Shown: one piece after another, positions 21,845-36,930 of the stretch
Layout of the letters: every line of letters starts with the position of its first letter
Position numbering within the stretch: the first letter of the stretch is position 1
Assembly (NCBI RefSeq): GCF_029168945.1
Contig: NC_083602.1
Coordinates: forward strand, 91,274,027-91,338,026
Direction: 5' to 3'
Length of the DNA: 64,000 bases
Source: Cannabis sativa
Taxonomy: Eukaryota; Streptophyta; Magnoliopsida; Rosales; Cannabaceae
Translations under genes and position numbers: made by a program
The notes under the pieces: model-generated
What the model was told of the DNA's origin: nothing
The model's input: only the letters and a program-made list of their open reading frames with translations
Databases searched by the model: none

Positions 21845-22134
21845 GGGAAATTTACATGGTATACTAACTTTTGCTATTTCTTTACAAAAATATTGTCAGG
21901 CGGTATTTTTTACTTTTTTACTGTGTTTTTTTATAAGTTTCATACTGCAGTATACTGTGTTAAGTTTTCACTGGTGTTTTACTAGTGTTTTACTGGTGTT
22001 CTACTGTTGTTTTGAGTTGTTCTGTTTTGTGTTTTACTGGTGTTTTATAAAAACACAGTATTTTTGAAAACTTTTTCGTGTGACAGTATTTTTGTGAAAG
22101 TTAACCAAAATTTCAGTATTTTTGTAAATTTCCC
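21845..22134 (+). mobile_element. 290-bp MITE, family B copy 1
   Basis: Ends are inverted repeats (gggaaatttaca and tgtaaatttccc-like) and the element is flanked by an exact 8-bp direct repeat tatcagaa (21837-21844, 22135-22142). The body contains repeated tgttttactggtgtt motifs. An inverted copy is at 56118-56395. An 8-bp duplication suggests hAT; superfamily not proven. Confidence 0.75.
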
Positions 22135-23214
22135 TATCAGAATTTATATGATGGAAAGGGCTAAGTGCTAACAAAACTTGAGTTTAGGAGGTTTTACCAC
22201 CAAATATTTAAAATTTGGGGTTAATTGTAAAAACATGGCCACTTAAGAAGGTTATACCGTAAATTACTCATAAATAAATAATAACACCAACTAACCCAAT
22301 CGACAAAGCTTATCCCAAAACACCCAAACCAAATATCCAAGGAAGGAGCAATGGGGATTGAAATTCAAGCTGGTGCCAATTACCCTTTATTTATTTATTA
22401 TTTTCAAGTAATTATAAAATAAAAAAAATAAATAAATAAACAAGTATTGTGCAAAGGAAGAAAAGAAAAATCCAATTGGATTGGAGGAAAATCAATCCAA
22501 TTGGATTGGAGGAAAATCATAGTGATTAATATTCATAATTATTAAGGTAATAATTATATAGATTGTTAATTATATTATATTTTTAAATAAAGCATTGTTA
22601 TTGAACCGTAGTAGTTAGCAGTTTTTTATATTATTTATTAAATAAAAATATATGAGACTTGATGTTAAATTAAATCAATAATTATATACTATATGTCATC
22701 TCTTATGATGTTTGGTGTCCCTTAGTATTTTTTTTAATAATATGATTTCTTAGTGTCTTATTAAGTAAAATAGCTAAGAATTTTATAAGAAAATGATATT
22801 TTTTTAGTAATTAATGTTTAGAATGAAATTTTTTTAGTAATTATACAGTGTATTTATATTTAATTTTCTTGGAGACTATAAAAATTGGATAATATAATTA
22901 GAACCTTCAATTACCCTCAATTACATTGTTATGATGTTATTACATAATGAGACAAAACTCTATTACTATTTAAAAATATATTAACAAGATTTTTATAGTA
23001 GAAGTCAATCTCAATCAAGTGAATATGAGCCTATAAGTTATTTCAAATTGATAAAATATCCACATTTGTTCATTACCTTCACCATTACCACAAAATCAAT
23101 TGAATTTTATTGAAAATTGCATATGTAATATCATTGTTTTTATTAAAGAAAACAAAAATATCCATTAATACGTCAATCGAACAAAGTCCGTTACATTATA
23201 ACTCAAAGAGTAAA

Positions 23215-23613
23215 GGTTAATTAGAATTTTTATCCCCTAAACTTTAACATATACCAAATCGTGCCTCCTGAACTTTTCTGACTGTTAAAAATTTCCTCTA
23301 AACTATTGAGATTGTTAAATTTAAGGATTTTTGTTTAATTTCATTCAATTTTACTATTTCATTGATTGTTTATGTACTAAACCATACTCTCCAAACTTTG
23401 ATATCTACAAAATCATACTCCTCGAATTTTGATATATACTAAATCATGCCCCATGAACTTTTATCCATGTTAGATTTTTTTTACTAAAATTAAACAAAAA
23501 TCTTTAAATTTAACAATCTCAATAGTTTAAGGGACATTTTTAACGACCTTAAAAATTCAGAGAACATAATTTAGTACATATCAAAGTTCGGGAGATAAAA
23601 TTCCTAATTAACC
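23215..23613. mobile_element. Mutator-like foldback MITE with long inverted arms
   Basis: About 130 bp at each end pair as inverted repeats (ggttaattagaatttttatc against ggttaattaggaattttatc), including an almost exact core actattgagattgttaaatt. Flanks aagagtaaa (23206-23214) and aagagtgaa (23614-23622) form a 9-bp duplication with one mismatch. Inner arms also carry related repeats. 399 bp, non-coding. Confidence 0.8.
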
Positions 23614-24227
23614 AAGAGTGAAATCATAAAAGTTAAGTATACCGAACCATTTACAATAACATAAAGAAAACCCTAAAAGCAACCTCAACTAAAGAATCAA
23701 TAAGCCACTAAAGAATTACTAAGCCACTAACGTTGAAATATATTAGACTTCCAAACTAAATGAAGAGTAAATAAACAAATCACTTTTTATTTGACCTATA
23801 AGATAAGATTTTGGCTACAATATCATGAAAATAATGAAGATATGAAAAAAAGTGTATTATCAAAACTTAACTAGAATAAAATCATGAAAATATTTTCCTT
23901 GAATGAGTGGGAATTGATTTGGAAAGATAAAAGAAAAGGTCCACCTTTACTTAGCTACATAAACTCCATATAGTGTAAATCACATAATAATCAATGAATA
24001 ATGCCTCTTGGCTATACTACATCAAGCCAAGGAACATATACACCTGCTCTTTGTTATAAGAGGCCAAAAAAACAAAAACTGAATTTCACTATTATATATA
24101 TACAAGAAATTGCTCTTTTAAATAATCAATCTATTGTAAAAGCAACTTCTTTTCAAACCCAGGAAAAGAAACTGGGAAAAAAGGCCAAGAATTTTCTTAT
24201 AATATCGTGGGGAGAAACACAAACAAG

Positions 24228-27360
<3,133 letters not shown>

Positions 27361-27515
27361 TTTTTGTCTATTGTTTTTTTTTTAATTTAATTTCATTTTT
27401 ATTAAAACAAAAATTTGTAATATATAAATGAAAATAAAATTAAATAAAAAAATTTTGTCATTATTTGTGTGTGTTGTGTTTTATTAGGGAAATAGATTAT
27501 ATATATAATAATTTT

Positions 27516-27874
27516 ACAATACACTCCAAGTACATTTTTATGTATTCGGTATTTAGTAGAATTTTTTAATTTAATTATTTTTATAGTCGTATGCATTATA
27601 GTTATTTAAAATATTTTGTAAATTTTAAAAAATTTGAAATAACTTATAATATAGAAATCAATATTTAAACAGTATATTTCACATGCGTATAAAATAAAAT
27701 AAAAAATATGCGTGCAACAGATTGTTTGAACTATGTTTTCAGTGTTAAAGTTTTGCAGGATGTTTTAAATAATTACAAGAAACACGACCATGAAAAAAAT
27801 TTGGACTACAAAATTTTTTTGAATACTGAATAGATAAAGATATATCAATACATCCTTTATAGGAGGTGTATTGT
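27516..27874. mobile_element. Mutator-like MITE, 9-bp target duplication
   Basis: Inverted ends acaatacactcc / acaatacacctcc, with inverted similarity running inward for about 115 bp (gttatttaaaatattttg against aattatttaaaacatcctg). Flanks aataatttt (27507-27515) and aaaaatttt (27875-27883) differ at one base. Related degenerate sequence occurs at about 27960-28170 and twice at 37640-38020. Confidence 0.7.
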
Positions 27875-28822
27875 AAAAATTTTCATTATAGTACGTGAGT
27901 TTGACTCACTACATTTTAATTTAGATTTTAGATTATATAAAATTGGATAAGGAGAGCACTAGTGTACTTCTATCTATTTTGACATTCAAAAGAGTTTTTT
28001 AGTTTAATTTTTTTGTATGCTTGTGTACATTGTAGTTATATAAAATATCTTACAAAATTTTGAGAAATTAGAAAAAATTAAAAACATCGAAAACATAGTT
28101 GAAACAGTTTATTGCACGTGTAACTCTTTTAATGTACATATGTGGGAAATAAATTGTTTGAATATTGCTTTTATTAAAGTTAGTCTCACATTACTAATGT
28201 GTGTAAATAAAATATCATATGCCTAAATTATGAAGATCTAATGACGATAGTGGATTGATGATCATTGTGGATTACATGTGTAAAGATATTTTCTTCTCGA
28301 TTCTTAGTTTCATCTTTGTTTACTTTTTAATTTGTTGGGCTTGAGAGGTATGAGACTATGATACTATACTTGGGTTATGATTTTTTTTTTTTCAAACTTT
28401 GAGACATATTTAATTTTTATTTTCTACTAAGTTATGCTTTTTTAGGTAGATTTATCTTTTATCTTCTATGAATTATGAATGCATAATAAATATTTGTGAG
28501 AATATTGATTTAATTTGATTTTTTTTTTCATTTTGCCTTAGTGGATACCCGATGGGTTCCCCATAACCGATGGGTATTTCCCTACCCCAAATTCGCAGGT
28601 TATTAGACGAAGATGGGGCGTGGATGGGGGTATAAATAAGTAGCGGAGATGGGAGCGGGAATTGTATTCCCCATACATTAACCGCCCAATTTACATCTCT
28701 ATTTATGAGTATGATTTCAGTGTCCTATTGGAGTAAATATAGTGTGAAACTATACTATATTTAGTGTCTTAGAGTCCGGTTGGAGATGTCCTTAGTTCAG
28801 AGTCTTATTTTGTATTATTTTA

Positions 28823-29233
28823 GGGTGCGTTTGGAAGTAACTGTGTAATTACTAAGTAGAGTAATTACTAGGGTGGTAATTACACTATATAGTAATTACA
28901 CTATATTTTAAAATGCAAGGTGTGTTTGGATATGAGGTGGTAATTACATATGAATTCCTAATATCTTGTTTGACAAAATAGTTAGTAATTACATGTGAAA
29001 ATAATATTTTTTAGTAGCTAATATTTAATATGGAAAGTTTTTAGTAATTACAAAGTGTAATTACATTCAATTCTCATGGGGCCGTGAGAATTGGAGAGTG
29101 TAATTGGAACCCCTCAATTACTTGCAATTACACAATTACAGTGTAATTACATGGTCAGACAAACATGCCAAATTGAGTAATTACCTCAAATTACACACAA
29201 ATCTAATTACATTGTGACTTTCTAAATGCACCC
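28823..29233. mobile_element. Tourist/PIF-type MITE with TTA target duplication
   Basis: The left end gggtgcgtttggaagt pairs with the reverse complement of the right end, gggtgcatttagaaagt. Exact TTA flanks are at 28820-28822 and 29234-29236, the signature of PIF/Harbinger insertion. The body is dominated by taattac/gtaatta palindromes. 411 bp, non-coding. Confidence 0.8.
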
Positions 29234-29875
29234 TTAAAAGATACAAGATCTATTTTATAATTTAACAAAAAAGAGAATTCAATTAATAACGTTTTGCAAA
29301 ATATAATGTCCAAAATAATATTTATCCAAATTTCAATACATCCACAAAAGAAACGTCATATGCAACAAGTACCAAAAGAAACGCGTTGTCGAAACGAAAC
29401 GGTGTGCCGTGACGGAACTGAAATAGATTATGAACTGAAAAAAAAGAGCGGCATAAAACTTATTTGAAGTCCGTCTTCCCTCCCGAAACCCCACCAGACC
29501 AGACCACACCAGACTCCCTCTCCTCCATCAATCTCCATTCTCCACCACCCCCAAATCCCTAATTTTCCTTATACCTAATTTACAATTTCAAAGATTTCAA
29601 CTTTAACCCTAATTTACCCTTTATTCCCAAATTCAAATCCTCAATTTCCACGAAATCATTCGCTTTTTCTTTTGTTCTGCTTGATTCGACAATCCAGATC
29701 GTCTTCTCTGCGCCTCTCTAGGGTTCGAATTCAAATCCTCGGAGCTTCTGGTTTTAGCTTTAGCAAATTTGGGTGGTTTTCACCAGGTTTCTTGGCTCGT
29801 TCTAGCTGGTGGAGAAATTCGCCCAATTTTTGAATTTCTGAACGTGGGTTTGCTGTGAATTTTCGAGGGTTTGCA

Positions 29876-32800
29876 ATGGAGTACGGGCTTTCCGATAGCA
29901 GTGGTGAGTTACGGAGAATTGTTTTTTTTTTGTTTTTTTTTAGTAGTTAATTTTGATGGGAATGCTTCAAATTTTGTAACTTGATTGATCTCATTGTATT
30001 GTTGATTGACTTTAGATCAAAAGTGTGAATTTTTGAGGCCAAGGTTTTGTTTTGTACCCTTTTTCAGTGACTGTGATAGTTTGATGGATTAAAGATTGTG
30101 TTTGTCTTGAGTGTTAGATTAAGTTTGGAAAAGTTCTGAGTTTATGTTTTTACAAGCCTTGAAATTTATATTAGATTGACTTGGTATGTAAAATATCCTG
30201 TTTTTCCATTTTAGTGCAATTTGCGAATCAATTTTACTCAACTCAGCTCTGTAGTTTGGAAATTTGCTGATATTAGAGATGTTGCAAAGAAAGTTTGGTA
30301 ATTTGCTGTGATTTATGTTGTTTTGCTTCTTTCTGTTGACTTTTAGTGTGACCATTGTATATTAGTTTGACATGAATGGTTTTGTTAGCATAGATCTGTT
30401 GACTTTAATAGTTCTGTTCATGCCACTTGTTTTCAGAGTTTAGAATGTTAGTATAGGTTTTAAGTTCACAGTTTAGTGTGGAGTTATTAGAAGGTATTCA
30501 AGTTCTAGACTCAGAATATTGAAGTTGGCATATTGTTCACATTTTTCTTTTCTTTGAATGGAATGGAATGGAAGCTACTTGATATGCTGTGAAATTGGAA
30601 AAGATTACTTTTGAAACCCGCACCTGTATGAAAAACAAATGCAGGTACAGATGATGATCTTCCTCCTTCTCATCAAAATAGATTTCAACGAGCAGGTCGT
30701 GCTTCTGGCAATGGACGATCTGCACAAGTTGGTTCCGCTCCATTACCTAATAGGATCCATAATGACATGGAAACTCAGATCCACCTCATTGAGCAAGAAG
30801 CGTATTGTTCAGTTCTTCGTGCCTTTAAAGCTCAATCAGATGCCATCACTTGGGTAGTTGTTTGGCTTTTCATTTTCCTATTTATGATGTTTTCTTGACA
30901 ATAGGTATGAATGTTTAGTACTTTGTCTTTTTGTATCTTCAGGATAAGGAAAGTTTAATTACTGAATTAAGAAAGGAGTTGAGAGTATCTGACGAGGAAC
31001 ACAGAGAGCTTCTATCAAGGGTCAATGCCGATGACATCATCCGGAGGATAAGGTTTGACTACTGTCACAATAACATGTTGTATTGAGGAGATTTCTTTTG
31101 GTCTGTTCAATTCCATATTTTCGCCGAAACTGTAACAAAAGAAATGCTTTTTAGGGAATGGAGAAAGGTTAGTGGGCTTCAACCGGGCATGCTCAGTACT
31201 CCTCAACCTGTTCATGACCCGTTACCTAGTCCTACTGTCTCAGCATCTCGTAAAAAACAGAAACCATCGCAATCTGTAGCTTCGATGTCTATTGGTGCTC
31301 CCTCGCCAGCGCTGCCTCCATCTATGCAGCCTTCCTCGTCAGCTATGAGACAAGGGCCTCCTCCAGGTGCTCGGACCAAAAAACCAAAATCTGTAAGTTC
31401 TACTGTTCAAGTACGGTTTTCGAATATATAAACAAAATGTTGAAAGTAAAAAGCTGTTATGATTTTCTTTTTCCCCATTTCACTTGATGGAGTATTTTCT
31501 TCGCTGCATCCAATTCCATGCAGTACCCTTCTGCAGGTCTTACCGGAAGAGCTCAAGCCACTAACCGAGGTCCCTCAGGTGGCTTTCCAACAACTGAAGC
31601 TGCCGAAGGAGCAGCTGCATACGATCCATTGATAGGAAGAAAAGTTTGGACAAGGTGGCCTGAAGACAACCACTTCTACGAGGCTGTTATAACTGACTAC
31701 AATGCTCTTGAGGTAATTTCTGTAGTTTATACATTATATAATTTGATATTTATATAATAAAATGAACTATTCAATGCTAACTCTTTTGGTTTAGGAGTTA
31801 TATAGTAATAAATATTGAGCCTTTATTGTTGCTATTTCTCGTTGCCTTCACAGGGCCGACATGCTTTGGTTTATGATATTAGTACCCCAAACGAGACATG
31901 GGAATGGGTTAATCTCAAAGAGGTAAAACTGGTTATCTTTTGGAGTTTTAGTAAAAAATTCCTAGTGACTTTGGCATTTGATGTTTCATGGGAATCTTAA
32001 GGACATTCATGCAATGACATTCCTTAATTGATTGAGTTTTTAGGAATTTATTTATTAGGCAAAATGTCAATTGACTGGTAGTAAATTATTATTGAGCTTT
32101 GAACATTTATTATTCTGGACCACCATATCTTTATTAATCAACAATTAATTTAATGAATGGAACTTGTATAGTTGTGAATTAAGTGTGTTCAATTAAATAT
32201 TTTTGCTCCATATCTGTCATCCATATTGATTTATTGAGCAATTAATATGTTTCTTGAGGTATTTAATAATAGAGAAATTATGACTTGCTTCTCATTGGTG
32301 CTCACTGGTTTTGACGCTGGCCGGCACAGTATCTGTTACTCTTTATTTACTTCTTTTCTATGTGAAAAGTTATATTTGATTGCATGGTTTTACGTCACTG
32401 TCACCGGGTTAAATGTTTCGGGCATATCTTCCTGCAACTTCCCGGATCAGCATGCTAAGTGTTTTCTTCTTGTCTCTTAAAACCATCATACCATTCCTGT
32501 CTGGATTCATTGTCCTCATGTATGTACACCTCTGATTTTTTAGCTGCCCTTCATAGTTTCTAAACACTGCGATTTGATTGTATATTTAGAGATGATAAAC
32601 TATATTGAAATGGTTCGAATGGTCAGGAAATTTCTCGATAATGATTTTGTCTTCTTCCAATGATAGATTTCTCCCGAAGATATTCGATGGGAAGGTGATG
32701 ATCCTGGTGTTACTCGTAAAGGTGGTCGCCCTGGACCTGGCCGAGGTAGTAAGAAGTCCATGACTCGTGGCGGTGCAGTTCCTGGCATAGGTAGGGGTAG

Positions 32801-33709
32801 AGGAACTCCAAAGGGTCAACCAAAGAAAGATTTCCCATTACAACAGAATGGCATTGGGAAGAAGAGTATGGGTGATATTGAAATACTTCATACAGACACT
32901 TTGATTAAGGAGGTATAACACAAACAAAGCTAATCCCTTCATTTCTTTATTTTAAAACACTTTTTCCGAGTTAGCTACTTGACTTGTGTTTTTCGACAGG
33001 TTGAAAAAGTTTTTGGTGCGAACCATCCCGACCCGATGGAAATCGAAAAGGCGAAGAAAGTCTTGAAAGTAAGAACAAATCAACAACTTCTCTACCCTCC
33101 TCTTTTATCTTTTTCTTCATTGTAGTATTATATGTAATGTTGGTAAATTTTATATTGTAGGACCATGAACAAGCTCTAATTGATGCAATAGCTAAACTTG
33201 AAGATGCATCTGACGGTGAAAGTGGTAATAACTAATTACATATATACATAATGTCAATGAAAGCCTATTCTAGCTTTTGTTGTTGTTGTTGTTGTTGTTG
33301 TTGTATCTTAGTATCTTAATTCATGAATGAATAGTCAGAGATTTGACATCTACCGGTTCTGTACAAATTTTTAACTAAATTAAGTCTTTGAATATGAACC
33401 CCAATTGTGTTGAGGAGTATAAATTTTATTACCATGTTATATCATTCTCTTTATCTGGGGAGTTTGTACATAAGTTTATGAGATGTATGATTCTAAGTAG
33501 CAGTATATCTATTTTTCTTTTCTTTTCTTCTTTTTGCTCTGGAAACAGATGAGAGAGATCACCATTTTTCTCAAGGACAAACACTGGATCACGAACGGGG
33601 ATGGAGGATGGGTGATGGGCGAGCAATGGAAGGATCCAACGGCGATAAAATGGCGAGGGAAGGAAGACTCGCATCAGACAATCAACGTTACGAGGGCAAC
33701 AACATGTAA
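29876..33709 (+). CDS. EML: EMSY-LIKE protein (ENT plus Tudor/Agenet-like domains), ten exons
   Basis: A nuclear chromatin-associated protein; Arabidopsis EML proteins take part in RPP7-mediated immunity, flowering control and reading of histone marks. Exons: 29876-29903, 30645-30853, 30943-31052, 31155-31392, 31524-31712, 31854-31922, 32667-32912, 33000-33068, 33161-33224, 33549-33709; phases close throughout, 460 residues. ENT (EMSY N-terminal) domain about 50-130 ([20 protein letters not shown] to IIRRIREWRK), Pro/Ser-rich linker, Tudor/Agenet-like domain about 225-290 ([19 protein letters not shown] ... [11 protein letters not shown]), basic Gly-rich stretch (GRPGPGRG), helical tail. The last exon is inferred from a gtaata donor and acag acceptor that restore an acidic-to-polar tail ([13 protein letters not shown]). 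If intron 9 is kept, the protein stops at 33235. Confidence 0.93.
33278..33304. repeat. (TTG)n microsatellite in EML intron 9
   Basis: About nine TTG units, just downstream of the stop codon used if intron 9 is retained. Confidence 0.9.
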
Positions 33710-34467
33710 CATTTTAGGTTCTTGGCTTGGATTGTGCAATCCAATCCAACCAACCAACTAAAAAATATTATGTATTTGTAATGTGTCAGAATGCTAATTT
33801 AGTCACTCAAGAAAGACAACAAGCAGGGTTATATCTTCTTTTTCTTTTTTTCTAAATGTGTTTAGGAAGGAGTAGGTTTTCTCATTTTGTTGTAACTAGT
33901 AAGTTTTTTTTAACTTAAAGCCAAGAGGAAAATGATGTGTAAAAATCCCTTCTTTTTTTTTGTAACAAATGACAGAATCTTGTAAAGATTGCTCTCTCTT
34001 ATCTTCTAATAGTGGTGGTGGTATTGGTGGTGTTCCTATGATTTGATTGATGATAATAATAGCTTAAATTTTACTGTGATTGATGAACAAAGAGTATACC
34101 AAAACTTCCCAATTTCCTGCATATTACAGAACCATAAATTGTTAGTACATACAAAACACAGAAGAAGAGTTTAAAGATAACAATTTGATCATGAAGTTGA
34201 AGCTACTCCTACTCGATTTTGTCAAAGCACACAAACTAATAGCCTATTTTTCGATAATTCTGTGCAGAAAGATCTTTTCTAAACACACTCGACATCTTGT
34301 CTAAGAGGGCTTTTCGGAAGTGACATAAGCTGAACTACTCTATTCTCACCAATTACTTTTTCTTTTTTTCGAAACTAGGATTCTCGCCTAACCCTACAAT
34401 ATATGAGGACCGGGAAGGACTTGGAGGAGCAAACCACATGCCTGACCATTTACTCTTAAATAAAATC
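33710..34467. other. Convergent 3' flanks of EML and the hydrolase
   Basis: No gene. EML 3' UTR on the left; a SINE fragment (34350-34456) lies within or next to the hydrolase 3' UTR on the right. Confidence 0.6.
34350..34456 (-). mobile_element. SINE fragment (minus orientation)
   Basis: On the minus strand it reads aaatggtcaggcatgtggtt, then gctc, a diverged middle, and a tail gaatcctagtttcgaaaaaa. Head and tail match the plus-strand copy at 35203-35337. The middle, including most of the B box, has diverged or been lost. Confidence 0.65.
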
Positions 34468-36467
34468 CTACAATGATGAAATAAACTTAAGGATGAGATT
34501 CACCATCTGAGCATCATAAGCGGGGCCTTCCATTTCGAAGTGGCTTACACCTTCTAGTAGTTGAGTTTCGACTCGTCCTACAGCAGAAGACAACTTGTTA
34601 TTCAGTTGCTTTACACTTGTGAATCCATCTTTAGTCCCCATTACAAAGAGTTTTGGCTTTGGTGATGATAGAATAGCTTTGTGGTGTCTTCCAAATAAGA
34701 CTGAGGCCATCATTCCAAAAGGGTATCCCAAACTTACATACCCTACAACATGTTCAATTTGATCAACTGCAGACCCTGCAATTGGTGCACCTGCACAAAT
34801 CATTGTAACCCCTTTTCAATAATCCAATGATTCTAAGACCAAAAAAAGATTAAGCAATTACAGCCTTCCCATAATCAAAACAGACAAAAACATAAACTGT
34901 ATCAGATCTTTGTTTCTTCATAGTCCACACAAACATATGATAAAGGGGTCTTTGACAAAATAGTCTTTATTGATAATCACTTTGCACAATATAATTCTTT
35001 GCAAACAATCATCAAAAGATTGCTATGTTGTCAATTTTAACAAATTACCTATTTACAAATTTCAATTTGATAACTAAGATTTTCAAGGAAGAGAATCTTA
35101 TGATATGTTGGGAATCTATTATGATAGCTCCCGAAAACGTATCATAATGCCCGAAAATTGGATAGGGTCCCCTATCAGAAAAATTTTCAGTTCTCCCTAA
35201 ACTTAAATGGTCAGGCATGTGGTTTGCTCTCACAAGGATCTCAGGTTCGAGTCCCTCGTGGGTACCTACATAACGATCATTGTAGTTTCCTAATCTCCAA
35301 ATATTGCAGAGTTAGACAAGGATCCTAGAAAAAAAATCATTTTGATCATCTATCTAACTCTTTAGTCTTAACACATAAAAATATATTTAACATACAATTC
35401 TCATCAAAAGCAAGTAGCTACAATTTTAATTTTGAATTCAATTCTACAAGTATAAAAGTGAACACAATTTTGTCAATTTTCACCAATTACTCATAGTATA
35501 AATTTCAATTTAATCATCTATCTAGAATACACTAATCTAAATACAATTCTTCTCAAAAGCAAGTAGCTTTAATTTTAATTTTGATCTCATTTCAACAAAT
35601 CAAAAATCAAGTACTAAAAAATCCAACCTTAAACAATTCAAACCAATTAACAACACATAAAGAAGAAAACCCTCTTAAATCACACATGTTATAATCATTC
35701 AAAACCCATCAACCCACCGAATTAAATTCAATTAAGAATCCAAACTTTAAGATAAACAAGATCACTCACTCATTCACTCATCAATTACTCATACTCATAG
35801 TATAAATTTCAATATGATCATCTATCTACAACACACTAATCTAAATACAATTATTCTCAAAAACAAGTAGCTTTTATTTTAGTTTTAATTTCAATTCAAC
35901 AAGCCAAAAATCAAGTACTAAAAAAACCCAACCTTAAACAACTCATAAAGAAGAAAACCCTCTTAAATCACACATGTTTAATCATTCAAAACCCATCAAC
36001 CCACCAAATTAAATTCAAATAAAAATCCAAACTTTAAGATAAACAAGATCACTCACTCTATCAAATCACAGATCCCCAAATTGAAAGAACCATAATTACA
36101 CACCTGCAGAAGAGCCCACCAACAAAATCCTTTGCCCAGATAGATGGTCACGAACCCAGTTACAAACAGCAACAACATCTTTGATTTCAGAGAATCCGGT
36201 GAGAGAAGCTCTTCCGGTGGATTTTCCGGCACCTCTAGAATCAAAGGTGACAGCTTTATAACCTTTATCAGCTAAACCAGAAGCTATTCCTCTCAAAAGA
36301 ACTTGGCAACCACCCAATATAGAAAAGGGGTGAACAAGAACAACAACAAGGCTATCATTATCTTGGTGGTCTTTGTTGATCTCTTCTTTGGGGTTAAAAA
36401 CCTTTGCTTGGAGTTTTACTCCATCACTGGTTTCTACTGTACATGAATCCCTTGTATGGTTAGACAT
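34468..36467 (-). CDS. Alpha/beta hydrolase superfamily protein, two exons
   Basis: A small soluble hydrolase (228 residues) of the dienelactone hydrolase/serine aminopeptidase-like group; substrate unknown. Exon 1 is 36467-36104 and exon 2 is 34790-34468, joined within the nucleophile elbow codons (GSSA|G, Ser120). The oxyanion-side motif is [11 protein letters not shown] (about 44-53), and DSRGAGKS (76-83) is typical of the family. The likely acid is Asp in MGTKDGFT and the likely base His in GVSHFEM. No signal peptide or membrane segment is seen. The 1.3-kb intron contains a SINE and a tandem repeat of about 300 bp. A cytosolic esterase or thioesterase-like role is possible but is only inference. 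Confidence 0.9.
35203..35337 (+). mobile_element. tRNA-derived SINE in the hydrolase intron
   Basis: Contains a perfect RNA polymerase III B box, ggttcgagtcc (35244-35254), preceded about 30 bp upstream by an A-box-like tggtcaggcatgtgg, and ends gatcctagaaaaaaaatc in an A tail. A second, inverted copy is at 34350-34456. No tRNA cloverleaf can be folded. Confidence 0.7.
35340..36058. repeat. Imperfect tandem repeat (about 300 bp) in the hydrolase intron
   Basis: Two long copies, about 35481-35772 and 35780-36058 (shared catagtataaatttcaat and aaaccctcttaaatcacaca), offset by roughly 300 bp, with a third partial degenerate copy at about 35340-35460 (tcatcaaaagcaagtagct). The array ends right at the exon 1 donor region. 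Confidence 0.85.
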
Positions 36468-36930
36468 GAGAGAGAATAGAAGAGAAGAAAGAGAGGTAAG
36501 TTGTGTGAAATGCTCATCAATTGGTATCCACTCTTTAATTTTTGTATATTAGAGCATCTCCAAAGAGACACCAAATTTGGTGTTACACTATCACCAAATT
36601 TGGTGTCAAAAATTATTTCTACTCCAATCACAACACCAAAAATTACACTAAAAAAAATATTTCTTATTATTATATTAATTTTTTAATAAATTAAAAAAAT
36701 AATATCATATTAATTAACAAAAATTACCACAATTGTTATATTTAAATAAACTTACTAATGTGATTAAATACAATAATACTGTAAAATCGGCAAAATTCGA
36801 TAAATTAAAATATCATATTGCAATAACATAAATATTACATTACTAGAGAACAAACATTACATTCATGACAAAAAAATTACATTAAATTAAATTAAACTTG
36901 AAACACACACTTAAAATTAATTAAATTATA

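Larger units (their letters stand above)
20080..24227. other. Repeat-rich gene-free interval
   Basis: Holds the end of the PPR duplication (to about 20320), an inverted LINE RNase H relic, two MITE families (21341-21601, 21845-22134), a Mutator-like foldback (23215-23613) and the SelO 3' UTR (about 23990-24227). Around 20970-21060 the minus strand could read a short exon-like stretch with a gtattt donor, but I could not assign it. The rest is AT-rich with nothing recognised. Confidence 0.6.
27361..29875. other. Gene-free interval between divergent SelO and EMSY-LIKE genes
   Basis: Shared upstream region of two divergently transcribed genes, filled with MITEs (27516-27874, 28823-29233) and degenerate relatives (about 27960-28170). 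A GC-rich piece at 28545-28700 ends gcccaatttacatctcta, like a worn hAT terminus, and 28720-28795 resembles a PIF/Harbinger end (gacatctccaaccggactc on the minus strand). The last 400 bp are pyrimidine-rich 5' UTR/promoter of the EMSY-LIKE gene. Confidence 0.55.

Noticed and set aside
35205..35275. Possible tRNA gene from the B box
   Set aside because: No acceptor stem or anticodon arm can be formed and a related copy is diverged; this is a SINE head.
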